The position numbers and the translations under genes were made by a program. The notes beneath the pieces are model-generated. The model saw only the letters and a list, made by a program, of their open reading frames with translations, did not search any database and was not told the origin of the DNA. A DNA stretch of 64,000 nt from Drechmeria coniospora (taxonomy: Eukaryota > Ascomycota > Sordariomycetes > Hypocreales > Ophiocordycipitaceae): the NCBI RefSeq assembly GCF_001625195.1, contig NC_054391.1, positions 248,001 through 312,000 of the forward strand. Reading direction: 5' to 3'. Positions within the stretch are counted from its first letter, which is position 1, and each line of letters starts with the position of its first letter. Below, piece by piece: positions 33,738 to 43,289 of this stretch.

Positions 33738-34835
33738 ATGAAGGACCGCCTGATAGTCATACTTGTCACATTTACGCTATACTCACATTGGCTTTTTTCA
33801 ATCAGTTTCGCTAGCCCAACCCCCAATGAAGACCATCATGATGTGATACCTAGTCTTGTTTTCCGCGGCTCCAAGACGGGCCCAGATGTCGTTTTCCACA
33901 ACGGTTTTCTACCGCCAGCAAAGGAGTTGGGAAACTTGGAAGGCTACCATATGGAGACGCATGTTCTGACGAAAATTGATTACTCCAACTACGTATCCAC
34001 GACGAGGAACCTCGATGTTGCACGGTACTTTGCAGCCTTCAAGATGCTCGACAACAATTGGAAGCAGACCCTCAGCGTCGTCTTTGAACAAAAAAGCCCC
34101 ATTCCTTTCCCAGATTCGTGGGTCTATATCATTAAACCGGACAGTTCCTTTATTAACGTTCATGATACCATATACGGCGAGGGTCAGTCCGAGTACGAAC
34201 CGCAGGAGGAATTCGCAGCATTGCATGGCATTGATCGCTCACGAATTATCGGGGTGTACTCGTTGGAGGACAACAACGAACGAAAGATAACCTTTAACCC
34301 CCATTACAATCATGCATACAATAGTCAAGTGGCTGGAAAAGGCTATAAAATACTAGACGTGGAAGCTTTTTCCGCCGACGAAAAAGACAGCCTGAAGAGA
34401 CAGGTTGATGAGATATTGTCAACAGCTGCAGCTGAGAACGCTATAGCTCGCGAAGTAGGACATGGGGCCCAAGAGCCTGAACGATGGCACAATGGGAAGA
34501 AGCTATCCGAATTTATTACCGAGTTTCAGGCTCGTTATCCGCCTCATCTAACATCCATGAACCAGGAGAGCCCCAAGCCGGCTGGGTCACACGGCAGCCA
34601 CAACCAGCCTACATCGCACGTATTGAATGAGGTTGGAGGGAGGAAAGAAATTACAAAGGAGGGGGGCGTGAAAGTAGCAGGAGACGACGAAGAAGGAGGC
34701 ATTGAAGAAATAAAGGACATAGAAGACCTGGAAGACGTAAGAGACGAAGTGGGAGAAGTAGAAGGAGTAAGGAGAAAAACAGGGCGGAATGGCCGAAAAG
34801 GTAGCAGCCGACAGAGACCCAAAGCCGGCCACTAA
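33738..34835 (+). CDS. Secreted ADP-ribosyltransferase, heat-labile enterotoxin A-chain family
   Basis: The start at 33738 opens a signal peptide (MKDRLIVILVTFTLYSHWLF, cleavage probably after ISFAS). The catalytic R-S-E pattern of this family is visible: Arg43 in LVFRGS, the Ser-Thr-x motif at residues 87-89 (YVSTTRNLDVARYF), and the acidic loop at 156-158 before FAALHGI. That loop reads Gln-x-Glu where cholera/LT-type enzymes have Glu-x-Glu. After the enzyme domain (about residues 38-235) comes a Lys/Glu/Gly-rich low-complexity tail (about 270-365). The family transfers ADP-ribose from NAD to host proteins and is expanded in insect- and nematode-pathogenic Hypocreales. No intron is needed. 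The AT-rich surroundings isolate it from other genes. An upstream in-frame ATG at 33699 is less likely. Confidence 0.85.
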   Translation: MKDRLIVILVTFTLYSHWLFSISFASPTPNEDHHDVIPSLVFRGSKTGPDVVFHNGFLPPAKELGNLEGYHMETHVLTKIDYSNYVSTTRNLDVARYFAAFKMLDNNWKQTLSVVFEQKSPIPFPDSWVYIIKPDSSFINVHDTIYGEGQSEYEPQEEFAALHGIDRSRIIGVYSLEDNNERKITFNPHYNHAYNSQVAGKGYKILDVEAFSADEKDSLKRQVDEILSTAAAENAIAREVGHGAQEPERWHNGKKLSEFITEFQARYPPHLTSMNQESPKPAGSHGSHNQPTSHVLNEVGGRKEITKEGGVKVAGDDEEGGIEEIKDIEDLEDVRDEVGEVEGVRRKTGRNGRKGSSRQRPKAGH

Positions 34836-35583
34836 GGGTTCGAACAAAGAACGCCAAGTTATCAGTATGCCAAGATAGCAGTTGTAATAGATTTTGACTC
34901 CTCTCGCCAGCGTATTAATCTTCGATACAAACACACGCAATACGCCGTTAGGGTTGTTGAACTCGCCTACCTAGTGCTGTTGCGGTTTGTCTTGAACAAG
35001 ACTGGATTGTCTTGACCTCCAAACCCATTATTCGGATGAATACAACGATAACCCCAACAGCATGGCTAACCCTTGCTCTAGCTGGAGACGGACGCGCCGG
35101 GGGAGTTTCATTCTTGTCAGGTAGCACTCTAGGAATAAAAGGGCAGTCTTGCTAGTGTTGATGCTAATATGTTATCAAACGCCAGATAATAGCAGTCATA
35201 GCCGTTGCAGCCATCAGCGCAAACAACTCAGTCAGCTACAATAATTACAACCATTAAATCCTTTACAGCTGTCAAGTCAGTAACGGCCGTCACAGCCATC
35301 AATTCAGTCGGCCATGATAATCGAGTCGGTCACGGCATTCACAATCGTTACAGCCATCAAGGCTTTCACAGCATAGCCATCAAGGCTGTCACAGCATAGC
35401 CGTCAAGGCTGTCACAGCATAGCCATCAAGGCTGTCACAGCATAGCCATCAAGGCTGTCACAGCATAGCCGTCAAGGCTGTGACAGCATAGCCATCAAGG
35501 CTGTCAAAGCCGTCACGTCAATCGCAGCCATCAATTCGGTTAGTTACGCCATCAAGCCAAGTAATGGGAATAGGGGGGCCCGA
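34836..35583. other. Spacer between ADP-ribosyltransferase and Spok-like gene
   Basis: Contains a minisatellite (listed separately) and no supported gene. The two flanking genes converge, so this stretch holds both 3' ends. Confidence 0.5.
35340..35515. repeat. 23-bp minisatellite
   Basis: The unit GTCACAGCATAGCCATCAAG (then GCT) is repeated about seven times with few changes, preceded by a looser series of CAGCCATCAAT/CACAGC words from about 35200. It lies 70 bp beyond the stop codon of the Spok-like gene. Confidence 0.9.
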
Positions 35584-37905
35584 CTAACACGCAAATCTTG
35601 AAGCCCCGTCTACAGCAGACTTCAGCTCTCTGGCAAAGTCTTCCTCCGTTTTCCTCTCTGCCGCCCCGCGCTTCCGTCTTCGCCTCTGGACATTGGGGAC
35701 TATAACCCCAAGCGGATCGCGTTGACGGAATTCCGCGCGCTCAAAGTCCACAACCATAAGCCTCCCCGTCTCTGCATTGTACAGCATGTTGCGTGGCTCG
35801 GCGTCGCGGTGAAGGACGCGCAGCTTGTGCATTGCCTTGAAAATCGCAGTGGCGGCGTTTTCAATACCCGGATCAATGCCGCCGCTGGTATAATGAAACA
35901 GTGGCTCTCCTGCCCAGCTAAGAAACATAAAGTGCTTGTACACACCGCTGTCATAGTAGCATGGCCGCACCAAGTCCACGCTGCCGAGGCATACAGGGAC
36001 GTGTTGGCCCTGAATGGGCTGGAGTCGATTGTACATCTCAATCTCGTGTTGCAGGCAGGCTGCGTCTAGACTCTCTACACCTTTGGCAACGAGCGTATAG
36101 CCGTGCGATGATAGGCGGACTTTGAACAGCGACCCGCGTGAGCCGGATCGATGGAGCGGCGTACAATCCGCGTCGGGACCGCGGTCTGTGGCAAGCTGGT
36201 CTCGGATGAGTCGGAGAAAGTCAAGTCGGTCGATGCGCGCCTGCTTGTGGTAGCCCGCGTTGGGGCAATGCTCGTCGGCAGCTCCGCCGTATGCCAACCC
36301 GAAGAGACAGCGCTGAGTGCAGAAAGGCCGACTTTGTATGCCTGGCTCCGGCTTCGAACTCGACCGCTGCTGCTGCTGCTGCTGCTGCTGCTCATGTTTG
36401 CGTTGCCCACGCATCCCCGCACCAGAGCCGGCTGCCGGTGCCCGAGATTTTCCAGCAGCGCGGGATGGGCTCGGAGTAGGGGAAGGAGGGTCTTCGTCGT
36501 TGTCCTCTGGCTGCTCAGCACTGGCATGCGTCGGCCGGCAGTAGGAGCGGGTTCGTATGGGCGATCGGTGGAATCCCTTCCAGCGCTGTGGCTTGTAGGG
36601 AGACGCGCGCGGTTCCTTGCGCTTGCGCTCCGACAAGGGAATGTTCCTTAGAATATCGTCGTACTCGACAGCCCAAGTCCCGAGCGCCTCTGCCTTGTCA
36701 TGCCACGCCGCCGGTGGTGGTTCTTCCCCGAGAGCTTGGAGGGTAAAGGCAAAAACCTGCGCGACGGCTGTGCGATGGAGCCTCGTCTCGTCATCATCCA
36801 TCACATCCAAGCCGGGGACGCAGACCGAAATGTAGACGACGGATGGATCGCTCGGGATGCGAAGGAAGACAAAGGCCCGACCGGTACACACATACCCATA
36901 CTGTATGCCCTTGCCAACCATGTAGGAGAAGAGTTGGGTGACGACGGCGGCGGAAAGCCGCTTGGCGGTAAAGTCGAAACCCTGGCCATCCTTGTTGATG
37001 ACGTCGCGCTCCGGCCGAATCTCGCACTCGAGGCCCGTGACGATCTCGTCGACGCTCAGCTTGTGCGGCGCCTTGTACTCGATGGCCAAGGCGGGGAATT
37101 TCTCGCCGTCGGAGACTCTGTACATGCAAAACTGGTCCGCTCGATTCCCCTTGCCCCTGGCTCGGCGGCGGGCTCGCGGAGCTGACGGGCGCGATGCAGC
37201 AACCGGTGGGGTGGATCTGGCGGTGCCACCGTCGAGTGACATCTGTTCCATGCGATCGGATATCACATCATCGCTCGTGCCGAGATTCGTATGGCTCTCG
37301 AATATGACCGTCCCTCGGAGGCCGAGACGGTTTCGCGTCGATGGATCGGCATACGCTTGGGCCACCAGTTTCTCGACGGCGCTTTCAACAGTCAACTGTT
37401 CGAAGTCGCGTAGCCCAAGCTCACTGCTAATGGGTTTGAGCAGGGACTTGACGTAATCGAGCTGATGCTGAGAGGGAAATGCCGGTTCGGAGAAGGAGGT
37501 GCAGGTCGAGATGCGGCTCCAAATCTGCTCTTGCCTTGCCGCAAAGTCGTTCCAGGGCGTGATTCGTCTAGGGAAGATGCGGCCTGCTGGGTTTGTCGTC
37601 TCTCCTTGGGTCGTCAGCGTAGGGTCCGTGATCACCCTGCCGGCAAGATGGAGTGCGTGACACCCCTCGAGGTAATGCTGCAGTCGCTGCGGTTGCGATG
37701 CTGCGGTAAGTCTTTCGACGGCTTTGCGTCGATATTGTTCCTCTTTGCGAAGGCGTTGTTCCTCTTCGCGAAGGCGTTGTTCCTCTTCGCGAAGGCGTTG
37801 TTCCTCTTCGCGAAGGCGTTGTTCCTCTTCGCGAAGGCGTTGTTCCTCTTGGGCACGATCTTCTGCCAACTGCAACCTTCGGCGAAGTTCTTCGATTTCT
37901 TCCAT
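35584..37905 (-). CDS. Spok-family protein: coiled coil, PD-(D/E)xK nuclease and kinase-like domain (candidate spore killer)
   Basis: An intact single exon of 773 residues with the full architecture of Podospora Spok proteins. Residues 1-65 form a coiled coil built from a 7-residue EEQRLRE repeat. Residues about 195-390 hold a PD-(D/E)xK-like nuclease core (Asp257, then Glu276 and Lys278 in LAIEYKAP). A linker with poly-Gln (505-513) follows. Residues 529-553 form a Cys/His cluster (C529-x3-C533-x13-C547-x5-H553). The C-terminal kinase-like domain has a glycine loop (588-592), Lys608, Glu621, the HRD triad 699-701, Asn706 and D720-F-E in place of DFG. In Podospora the nuclease confers killing and the kinase domain resistance, both from one gene. 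The end has a basic stretch (RRRRKRG). No disruption is visible, so it could be active. Activity and drive are inference. Confidence 0.85.
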   Translation of the reverse strand: MEEIEELRRRLQLAEDRAQEEQRLREEEQRLREEEQRLREEEQRLREEEQRLRKEEQYRRKAVERLTAASQPQRLQHYLEGCHALHLAGRVITDPTLTTQGETTNPAGRIFPRRITPWNDFAARQEQIWSRISTCTSFSEPAFPSQHQLDYVKSLLKPISSELGLRDFEQLTVESAVEKLVAQAYADPSTRNRLGLRGTVIFESHTNLGTSDDVISDRMEQMSLDGGTARSTPPVAASRPSAPRARRRARGKGNRADQFCMYRVSDGEKFPALAIEYKAPHKLSVDEIVTGLECEIRPERDVINKDGQGFDFTAKRLSAAVVTQLFSYMVGKGIQYGYVCTGRAFVFLRIPSDPSVVYISVCVPGLDVMDDDETRLHRTAVAQVFAFTLQALGEEPPPAAWHDKAEALGTWAVEYDDILRNIPLSERKRKEPRASPYKPQRWKGFHRSPIRTRSYCRPTHASAEQPEDNDEDPPSPTPSPSRAAGKSRAPAAGSGAGMRGQRKHEQQQQQQQQRSSSKPEPGIQSRPFCTQRCLFGLAYGGAADEHCPNAGYHKQARIDRLDFLRLIRDQLATDRGPDADCTPLHRSGSRGSLFKVRLSSHGYTLVAKGVESLDAACLQHEIEMYNRLQPIQGQHVPVCLGSVDLVRPCYYDSGVYKHFMFLSWAGEPLFHYTSGGIDPGIENAATAIFKAMHKLRVLHRDAEPRNMLYNAETGRLMVVDFERAEFRQRDPLGVIVPNVQRRRRKRGAAERKTEEDFARELKSAVDGASRFAC
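36358..36396 (-). repeat. CAG/CTG trinucleotide tract in the Spok-like gene
   Basis: A run of CTG/GCTGCTG on the + strand encodes about nine consecutive glutamines in the linker between nuclease and Cys/His cluster. Such tracts are prone to length change between strains without breaking the frame. Confidence 0.9.
37738..37856 (-). repeat. 21-bp minisatellite encoding the coiled coil of the Spok-like gene
   Basis: Five to six copies of TTCCTCTTCGCGAAGGCGTTG (21 bases, + strand) encode the heptad EEQRLRE in the N-terminal coiled coil. Copy number change would lengthen or shorten the coil by whole heptads. Confidence 0.95.
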
Positions 37906-38227
37906 GGCGACAAGGACGATTCGTAGACTGATCGTATTGCCCAGCGATTGGAGATTGAAGATAATCTAGTCCAGCAGTGGGCCGACAGAAATCGCGAGGA
38001 AATCGGTGCCACGGGACTGGATGTCACCAGATGAAGGTGCGTGTTTTCATGGCATAGGGGGAGTGAGGCTCGTTATGAGGGATTTTTGGGGCGACGTACC
38101 GTGTTTACGTGTTTTCGTGTAGTATGATTAGTCAGCAACCGATTCGCCGTGGCGCCCAGTTGGCGCGCGGCTAGGCTCTTCGGCTTATGTAATACCTGCA
38201 CCGCTAAGCGTAAAAACTGAAGATAAG

Positions 38228-38352
38228 TACTTATTCGTACTCATAAAAAATAATTACGATTCTAATTGTGCCACGTACTCATAAATAATACTTACTATTA
38301 TAATTGTGCCACCCACTCATAAATAATAATTACTATTTTAATTGTGCCACGC
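38228..38352. repeat. AT-rich tandem repeat of ~53 bp
   Basis: Three copies of a unit containing ACTCATAAATAATA...TTACTAT...TAATTGTGCCACG in tandem, about 300 bp upstream of the Spok-like start codon. Nothing else is seen between 37906 and 38650. Confidence 0.8.
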
Positions 38353-38659
38353 ACCACCTACAAGTGGTGCTTACTATGTACCACAGCGTGCACACCCATC
38401 ACATGGCGCACATTTTCCTGCTTTAATCTTCAACTGTCAATATCTATACAAATATGACAGCTATGGCTATAGATTATCTTGGCGAGTTTACTGACGAACA
38501 AATCGCCAAAGTTGCCCGAGCATTCTAGTGGAACAGGGCCGTCGAACGGTAGAGTTGAAGATGGCTGATTATATTGCTCGGGATTGTAAGAAGGTAGAGA
38601 CTGCATATAAGAAAGTTCAGCCAAAGGGCATTTACTACTCCTGAAAAAAGGCACAGAAA

Positions 38660-38905
38660 TGGCGGAGCAATGGAGTATTGGAATATATACCGATCTGCGA
38701 TGGAAATGGCGGAGCAATGGAGTATTGGAGTGTATACAGATCCGCGATGGAAATGGCGGAGAAATTTGGTATTGGAATATATACAAATCTGCGATGGAAA
38801 TGGCGGAGCAATGGAGTATTGGAATATATACAGATCTACGATGGAAATGGCGGAGCAATGGGGTATTGGAATATTTACAGATCTGCGATGGAAATGGCGG
38901 ATTTG
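38660..38905. repeat. 47-bp tandem repeat, open in several frames
   Basis: About five copies of a 47-base unit (GATGGAAATGGCGGAGCAAT then GGAGTATTGGAATATATACA and GATCTGC). The period is not a multiple of three and the unit lacks stops in most frames, which creates overlapping open frames on both strands. These should not be read as genes. Confidence 0.9.
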
Positions 38906-38913
38906 TAGTAACC

Positions 38914-39655
38914 ATGACATGGTGGCAGCGAGTGGAAGGTGTCTCAGCCCTCGTCAATACCATCGTCGCATTCATCGACTCATGGTTAGGGCTGGCTGAC
39001 GAGGGCGTAGCTACGAAATTATTCCTTCCGCAAGGCGCAGTTGGAATGCCTCGGAGCTACATGTCGGTCCTTTTCCTCATCGCCAATTCTTTCACAACCA
39101 ACGTTTTCCCTCAGGTGCGACATTCCACGATAATAATCATCCCAGAGTCCTTCAGTCTCTCGAAACGCCTAGCCTTGTTTCCGCTGCATAAGATTTCATC
39201 CGGCATTTTTCCCGTCGTGACCTGTTGCAGCGACAAATCCCACTTGCAAAGGAAAAAGTCGCTTCCTTCCCGGCCGAGGATGGCAGTATCGTTATACCAT
39301 TATATGACAATGTTTTGCGTCGATAAATCCTTGTGAGTCAATGTTTGGCTTCGCTACGCTCACGTTGCTGCAAATGGTGAGCATTTTCCAGCACTTCTTT
39401 TTTACCATATCGCCCGCCCGACAGTTCATCGCAATAGGGAACGGGGACTATGGGAAAAGACCAAAGCCCAAGGACTACCGAAAGCACATATCAGAGGATA
39501 TGTGCAAGCTGGGAGAGCCCATGGAAATGTCGCCGGATGAAGCTCGCCTAGCTAAAGTGACAAGGGAATGTTTCTACACGTATGTTATAAAATTTCCATC
39601 GGCGTATAGCGGTCCCTCGATAGATCGGCTGCGGCTGCGTAGCAAACTTGCGTAG
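38914..39655. repeat. Duplicated segment, copy 1 (pair with 45838-46495)
   Basis: Shares with 45838-46495 the phrases GGCAGCGAGT-GAAGGTGT, ACGAAATTATT-CTTCCGCAAGG and TGCAAATGGTGAGCATTTTCCAGCAC-like sequence, in the same order and orientation, at about 80% identity by eye. Copy 1 is the better preserved. Confidence 0.85.
39341..39655 (+). CDS. Possible small secreted protein, 104 residues or shorter if spliced
   Basis: The open frame MFGFATLTLLQMVSIFQHFF starts with a hydrophobic stretch and continues GNGDYGKRPKPKDYRKHISEDMCKLG. A GTGAGC donor just after the 12th codon and an acceptor CGACAG (about 39420) could define a ~48-bp intron, in which case the hydrophobic part would be shorter. The homologous region at 46280-46490 has lost the ATG and the frame. 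No family is recognised. This could be a relic of a gene and not a working one. Confidence 0.3.
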   Translation: MFGFATLTLLQMVSIFQHFFFTISPARQFIAIGNGDYGKRPKPKDYRKHISEDMCKLGEPMEMSPDEARLAKVTRECFYTYVIKFPSAYSGPSIDRLRLRSKLA

Positions 39656-41519
39656 CTAACGAGCAACACTCTAGCTGCAATATAGTTCATCCAGGGCTGG
39701 GAGAAATATATAAAACTCTAGCAGGTACTGTTAGATAATAGCATCTCAAATCTCGGACCAGTTCGTGCCCGATTCCGTGCCCGATTGAAACATCGTCCAA
39801 CTGCCGGGGCATATTTCCAATACGCTAGGCACTACCCTGCACTCCGCATTTATTAATCGTTGTAAGTATACTGCACTCCCAGTCTATAATACCTCTGACA
39901 AAATGGCTCAATCTTTCGGGTGCCCTAGCCCTAGTGGCGCCTGGACTGCACTTTCAACTGGCATTTTCACAAATGCGATTCTCCATGAGTGAAGTATACT
40001 CCATAGTCCACCAGGCAGCAGCGAGGTGCCAGGAGCAGTAGCTAGATATTCACTCACGCCGACCAGCCTGTTACCATTTACTTTGCAACGCGATGGCAAG
40101 CGCCAGCTCTACCGCTTCCACGGTCAAGCCCCTAACATACTTAACTTACTAAAATGGTCAACATATCGTAATGTCTGGGTTGCTGTACAACTGGTGTGAT
40201 GTAAAAGCTAGTATGTTAGGTTAACTGGTGTATTATAATGAATGCTGTGTTGCAACAAGAGTGTCGATCAAGTGGGTTACGGTCTCGACCTGTTGTACTA
40301 TACACCTTCCTATCGCGAGAGTCGCAACAATTAGAGGCAATGGATGAGACGCATCAGGATCAACCACATCGCAACAAACCACTCAAGTTCAGGGCATACG
40401 AAGTAGCACACAACAGGGATACGGCATACACAGCTATCGGGCTACCAAAGATAATAAAGCCATCCAATACCGTCAACAGATGGTCATATATATACTTATC
40501 TTGAAACCTACTTTTTATTATGTTTTCACACAAGGAACGGAGTGACTTGTTGGTGTTGAGTTGATACCCCGTAGAATGCTCGCGGGAGCGTGATGATCGA
40601 TTGACAATCATGCGCTCAGCAATGAGATGACGACTGTGTTTGTGTTCCTTGAAATTTCTGCCGAACTTCGGCCGGACCTGGTCGCGTACGCATGCAAGGT
40701 GATAGAGGTGTATTGGTTGCGTCACTGGAGGGTAACGGTGGCCCTCCGATGTCGCGAAATGACACGAGTACATGTGAAGTACGGGGAGGGTTTAGATACT
40801 AATGGGTCATTACTACGAAGTAGTAGATATTATGATTGAAACGTATAACTGCCGCGTGTTCCTGGTCTGACGGTGGACGTTTCATATTTATCTTAACCCT
40901 TTTTCCTGATGCAGCACGAGGCGCGATTTTTTACAAGTTCGTGAGTAACACATCGAGCAGCAGGTTGCAAGTTGTGTACCGCACTTGCAGGTACTCGGTA
41001 CGGAGTAAGCGAGTGTTTATGCCGCGAACACGTACCGTACAGTAATACTATGGCGTTATTTGGATCCAACTATAATATACGGAGTATTACTCCGTTCTCC
41101 GTACAACAATACGCGGAAGCAGGCTATTATTCTGCTACATTCGCCTTCTCCTTGTACATACTTATACCAAGTAAGTTTACAAGCACTTTGTACTCCGTAC
41201 TTACAGCAGGTATTCCTCACCCCTGCTGAACGAGTAGATTAATATTAAGGGATTCCCTATTTCGTTTACGGACTAATTATTATTATGGAGGAACCCTGGC
41301 ACATCCGCCTGAAACCCCAACGCTAACCCCACCTGTTCCCTGCGCCCACTTAGTATTATTTGCTTGTACATCTAGAGAGAAGTGTGTGTGTATTCAAGCC
41401 TACCAGCACTGAGTACGGAGTAATGCTTGAATCTACTATCTTAACAGTTTTATATCTACAAGCACATCATTACTCCCATAGAAGGTGCATCTTTCCTTGC
41501 TAGTGCAGTACCCCTCCAT
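39656..41519. other. AT-rich spacer with decayed repeats
   Basis: No gene is supported. The region holds several TACGGAGTA-type motifs (about 41000, 41078, 41185, 41410). The stretch 39,770-39,960 resembles 27,690-27,910. Confidence 0.4.
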
Positions 41520-41860
41520 TGCCCTGGGTTGTTCTACTAGAGTAGAATGGACAATCGGAACCTCACTATGTAGGATGGACTTTTTACCCCTTACATGTTG
41601 AACCTAGGCCAACGAAGCGTTGTCATCTGGGTGATGCAAAAGTAGTCCGACAGTATGTGTGATTGTATTTTGGGAGCATTGGTCCTTTAAGGCGTGATCG
41701 CTTTTCATTTGTCACCTTGTTGATGTGCATCCCTAGTATCCAGTGTATATGAAAGGGTTACATTCACTTGCCGTACAGGATCTGACTTCACCAAATCAGG
41801 TCACACCGTAATTAGGACAACCACCGAGACACTATTGGGTTAGGGCGACCCCGTAAGCTC
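41520..41860. repeat. Duplicated element, copy 2, left part
   Basis: Corresponds to about 28795-29290 (GTTGTTCTACTAGAGTAGAATGGACAATC..., AACGAAGCGTTGTCATCTGGG, CAGGATCTGACT, GTTAGGGCGACCCC). The element resumes at about 43290 after an additional 1.4-kb segment with a gene. Confidence 0.75.
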
Positions 41861-42296
41861 GTCTCACTGTCCAAACTGGGATAGTATTCGTATGCGGGCT
41901 CCGGGCTCCTGCCACGAGCATGACGGACTATTTTCATGTTACAATGCATTTTATGCAAAGCCACTCTTAGCCAGCTGAGCCGCCTGGCTTGCTATTCGGC
42001 TGAAGTCGAGCTTCAGCTGGCAGGCTTGACAAACCCTGCCATCCGTCGGCTCGTCAATAGGCGATTCAAGTCACCAAAATTTGACATTATTTTCCAAATG
42101 GCCGAGGGCGGAGTTATGCTGGTACTGTGTCATGTTTGCCAAGTTTACGACTGACCTAAATCCTCCGCAGAATTCTGCTCATATATTTAATGTACCAGCT
42201 GTCCGTACCCACCGGCAGGACGACACATACACACTATAGGCATCTTTTTTCTCCTCGCCGGTTGCCTTTTACTTCAATATAACGACAGCGTTGACG

Positions 42297-43250
42297 ATGC
42301 AATCTTTAACCTTAACCCTTGCATTCCTGCTCAGTGCGAATGCAGCACCGCGTGCACAGTACACTTCCACCACGCCAGATTTAATAACTAAGAATGGCAA
42401 CAATATCGATAATGATAGGTACTTACACCGACTTGAAGCTCGTGATGAGGTGGATGATATGTTGCAGACCCTACCAGAGGCAATATCAGAGAATGAAAAC
42501 GTGTCCGACGAGGTCAACAAGTGGTCAGAGAGTTATGGTCTCCAATGCGCATTCTCTGAGTCCAGTCTCAGTGACTTGACATGCAAACTATCCGACAACG
42601 AGTCATTCGAGCACAGAATTAATTACTTGGCCGTCGGTATTAAGCTAAGCGATGATTTTTGGTCTGCGACGTCGGGAAATATTTCTGCCTTCTTTCCGAA
42701 CCTTTTTGAAACTGCACTGATTAACAAAATGGTTGAGCTTCTTAACGCACCTAGCCGAGAAGCCTCTAAAACTGTTCCGGTTGACCTTAAACGGGTCTTC
42801 GGTAGCGAGACCATTTCTCTGAGTCAGGTTCAAAAGCTCAGCCTATATGTTTCAAAAGATGCCGATGCATTCAAAGTTGAAAGTACGTCAGAATTACAAA
42901 ACTTTCTCATTCTCTACAACGGTACGTGCATCTAACTTTGACATCAATCTAGGCTTGACTGTAACGGCCAGGCTCCAGAATTCTCCAGATAGTGGCATTA
43001 TCCTAAAAAATACAAAATATGCAACTCTCAACACTCGGTTTAGCGACGACACTCATCATCAATTCAACGAGGTATGGGCAGGAGACTTGAAAATGGAGGA
43101 TTGGACCGGCATATTGCAAAAAGGTATATCATCTTTATTGATTTTTTCTGATGGCATCTTCTTGTCTTATCATTTGAAATCACTCTCTTAACCCTATGCT
43201 ATCTTGCTTAAGTGAAAGCCACTCATAAACTAATTCATGAATAGGACGAA
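42297..43250 (+). CDS. Predicted secreted protein inserted within a duplicated element
   Basis: The ATG at 42297 opens a clear signal peptide (MQSLTLTLAFLLSANA, then APRAQ). The first exon reads to 42921 (208 codons plus one base). A very short intron, 42922-42952 (31 bp, GTACGT...TCTAG), gives the best coding continuation (LTVTARLQNSPDSG...), to a second intron at 43124-43244 (GTATAT...AATAG). Its last exon starts GRTKKSSGKPHPRN and runs into the flanking repeat, so the true C-terminus is uncertain. Two cysteines (LQCAF, LTCKL) lie close together. 31 bp is unusually short for a fungal intron; a 50-bp alternative ending at 42971 would stop soon after. No family is recognised. Confidence 0.55.
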
Positions 43251-43289
43251 CGAAGAAGTCGTCAGGAAAGCCCCACCCTAGGAATTGTG

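Noticed and set aside
35340..35515. Regular 23-bp repeats considered as a CRISPR array
   Set aside because: Units are directly abutting without unique spacers, and the genome is fungal; it is a minisatellite.
38659..39336. 225-codon open frame across the 47-bp repeats
   Set aside because: Generated by the repeat; the non-repeat part is duplicated non-coding sequence that is disrupted in its other copy.
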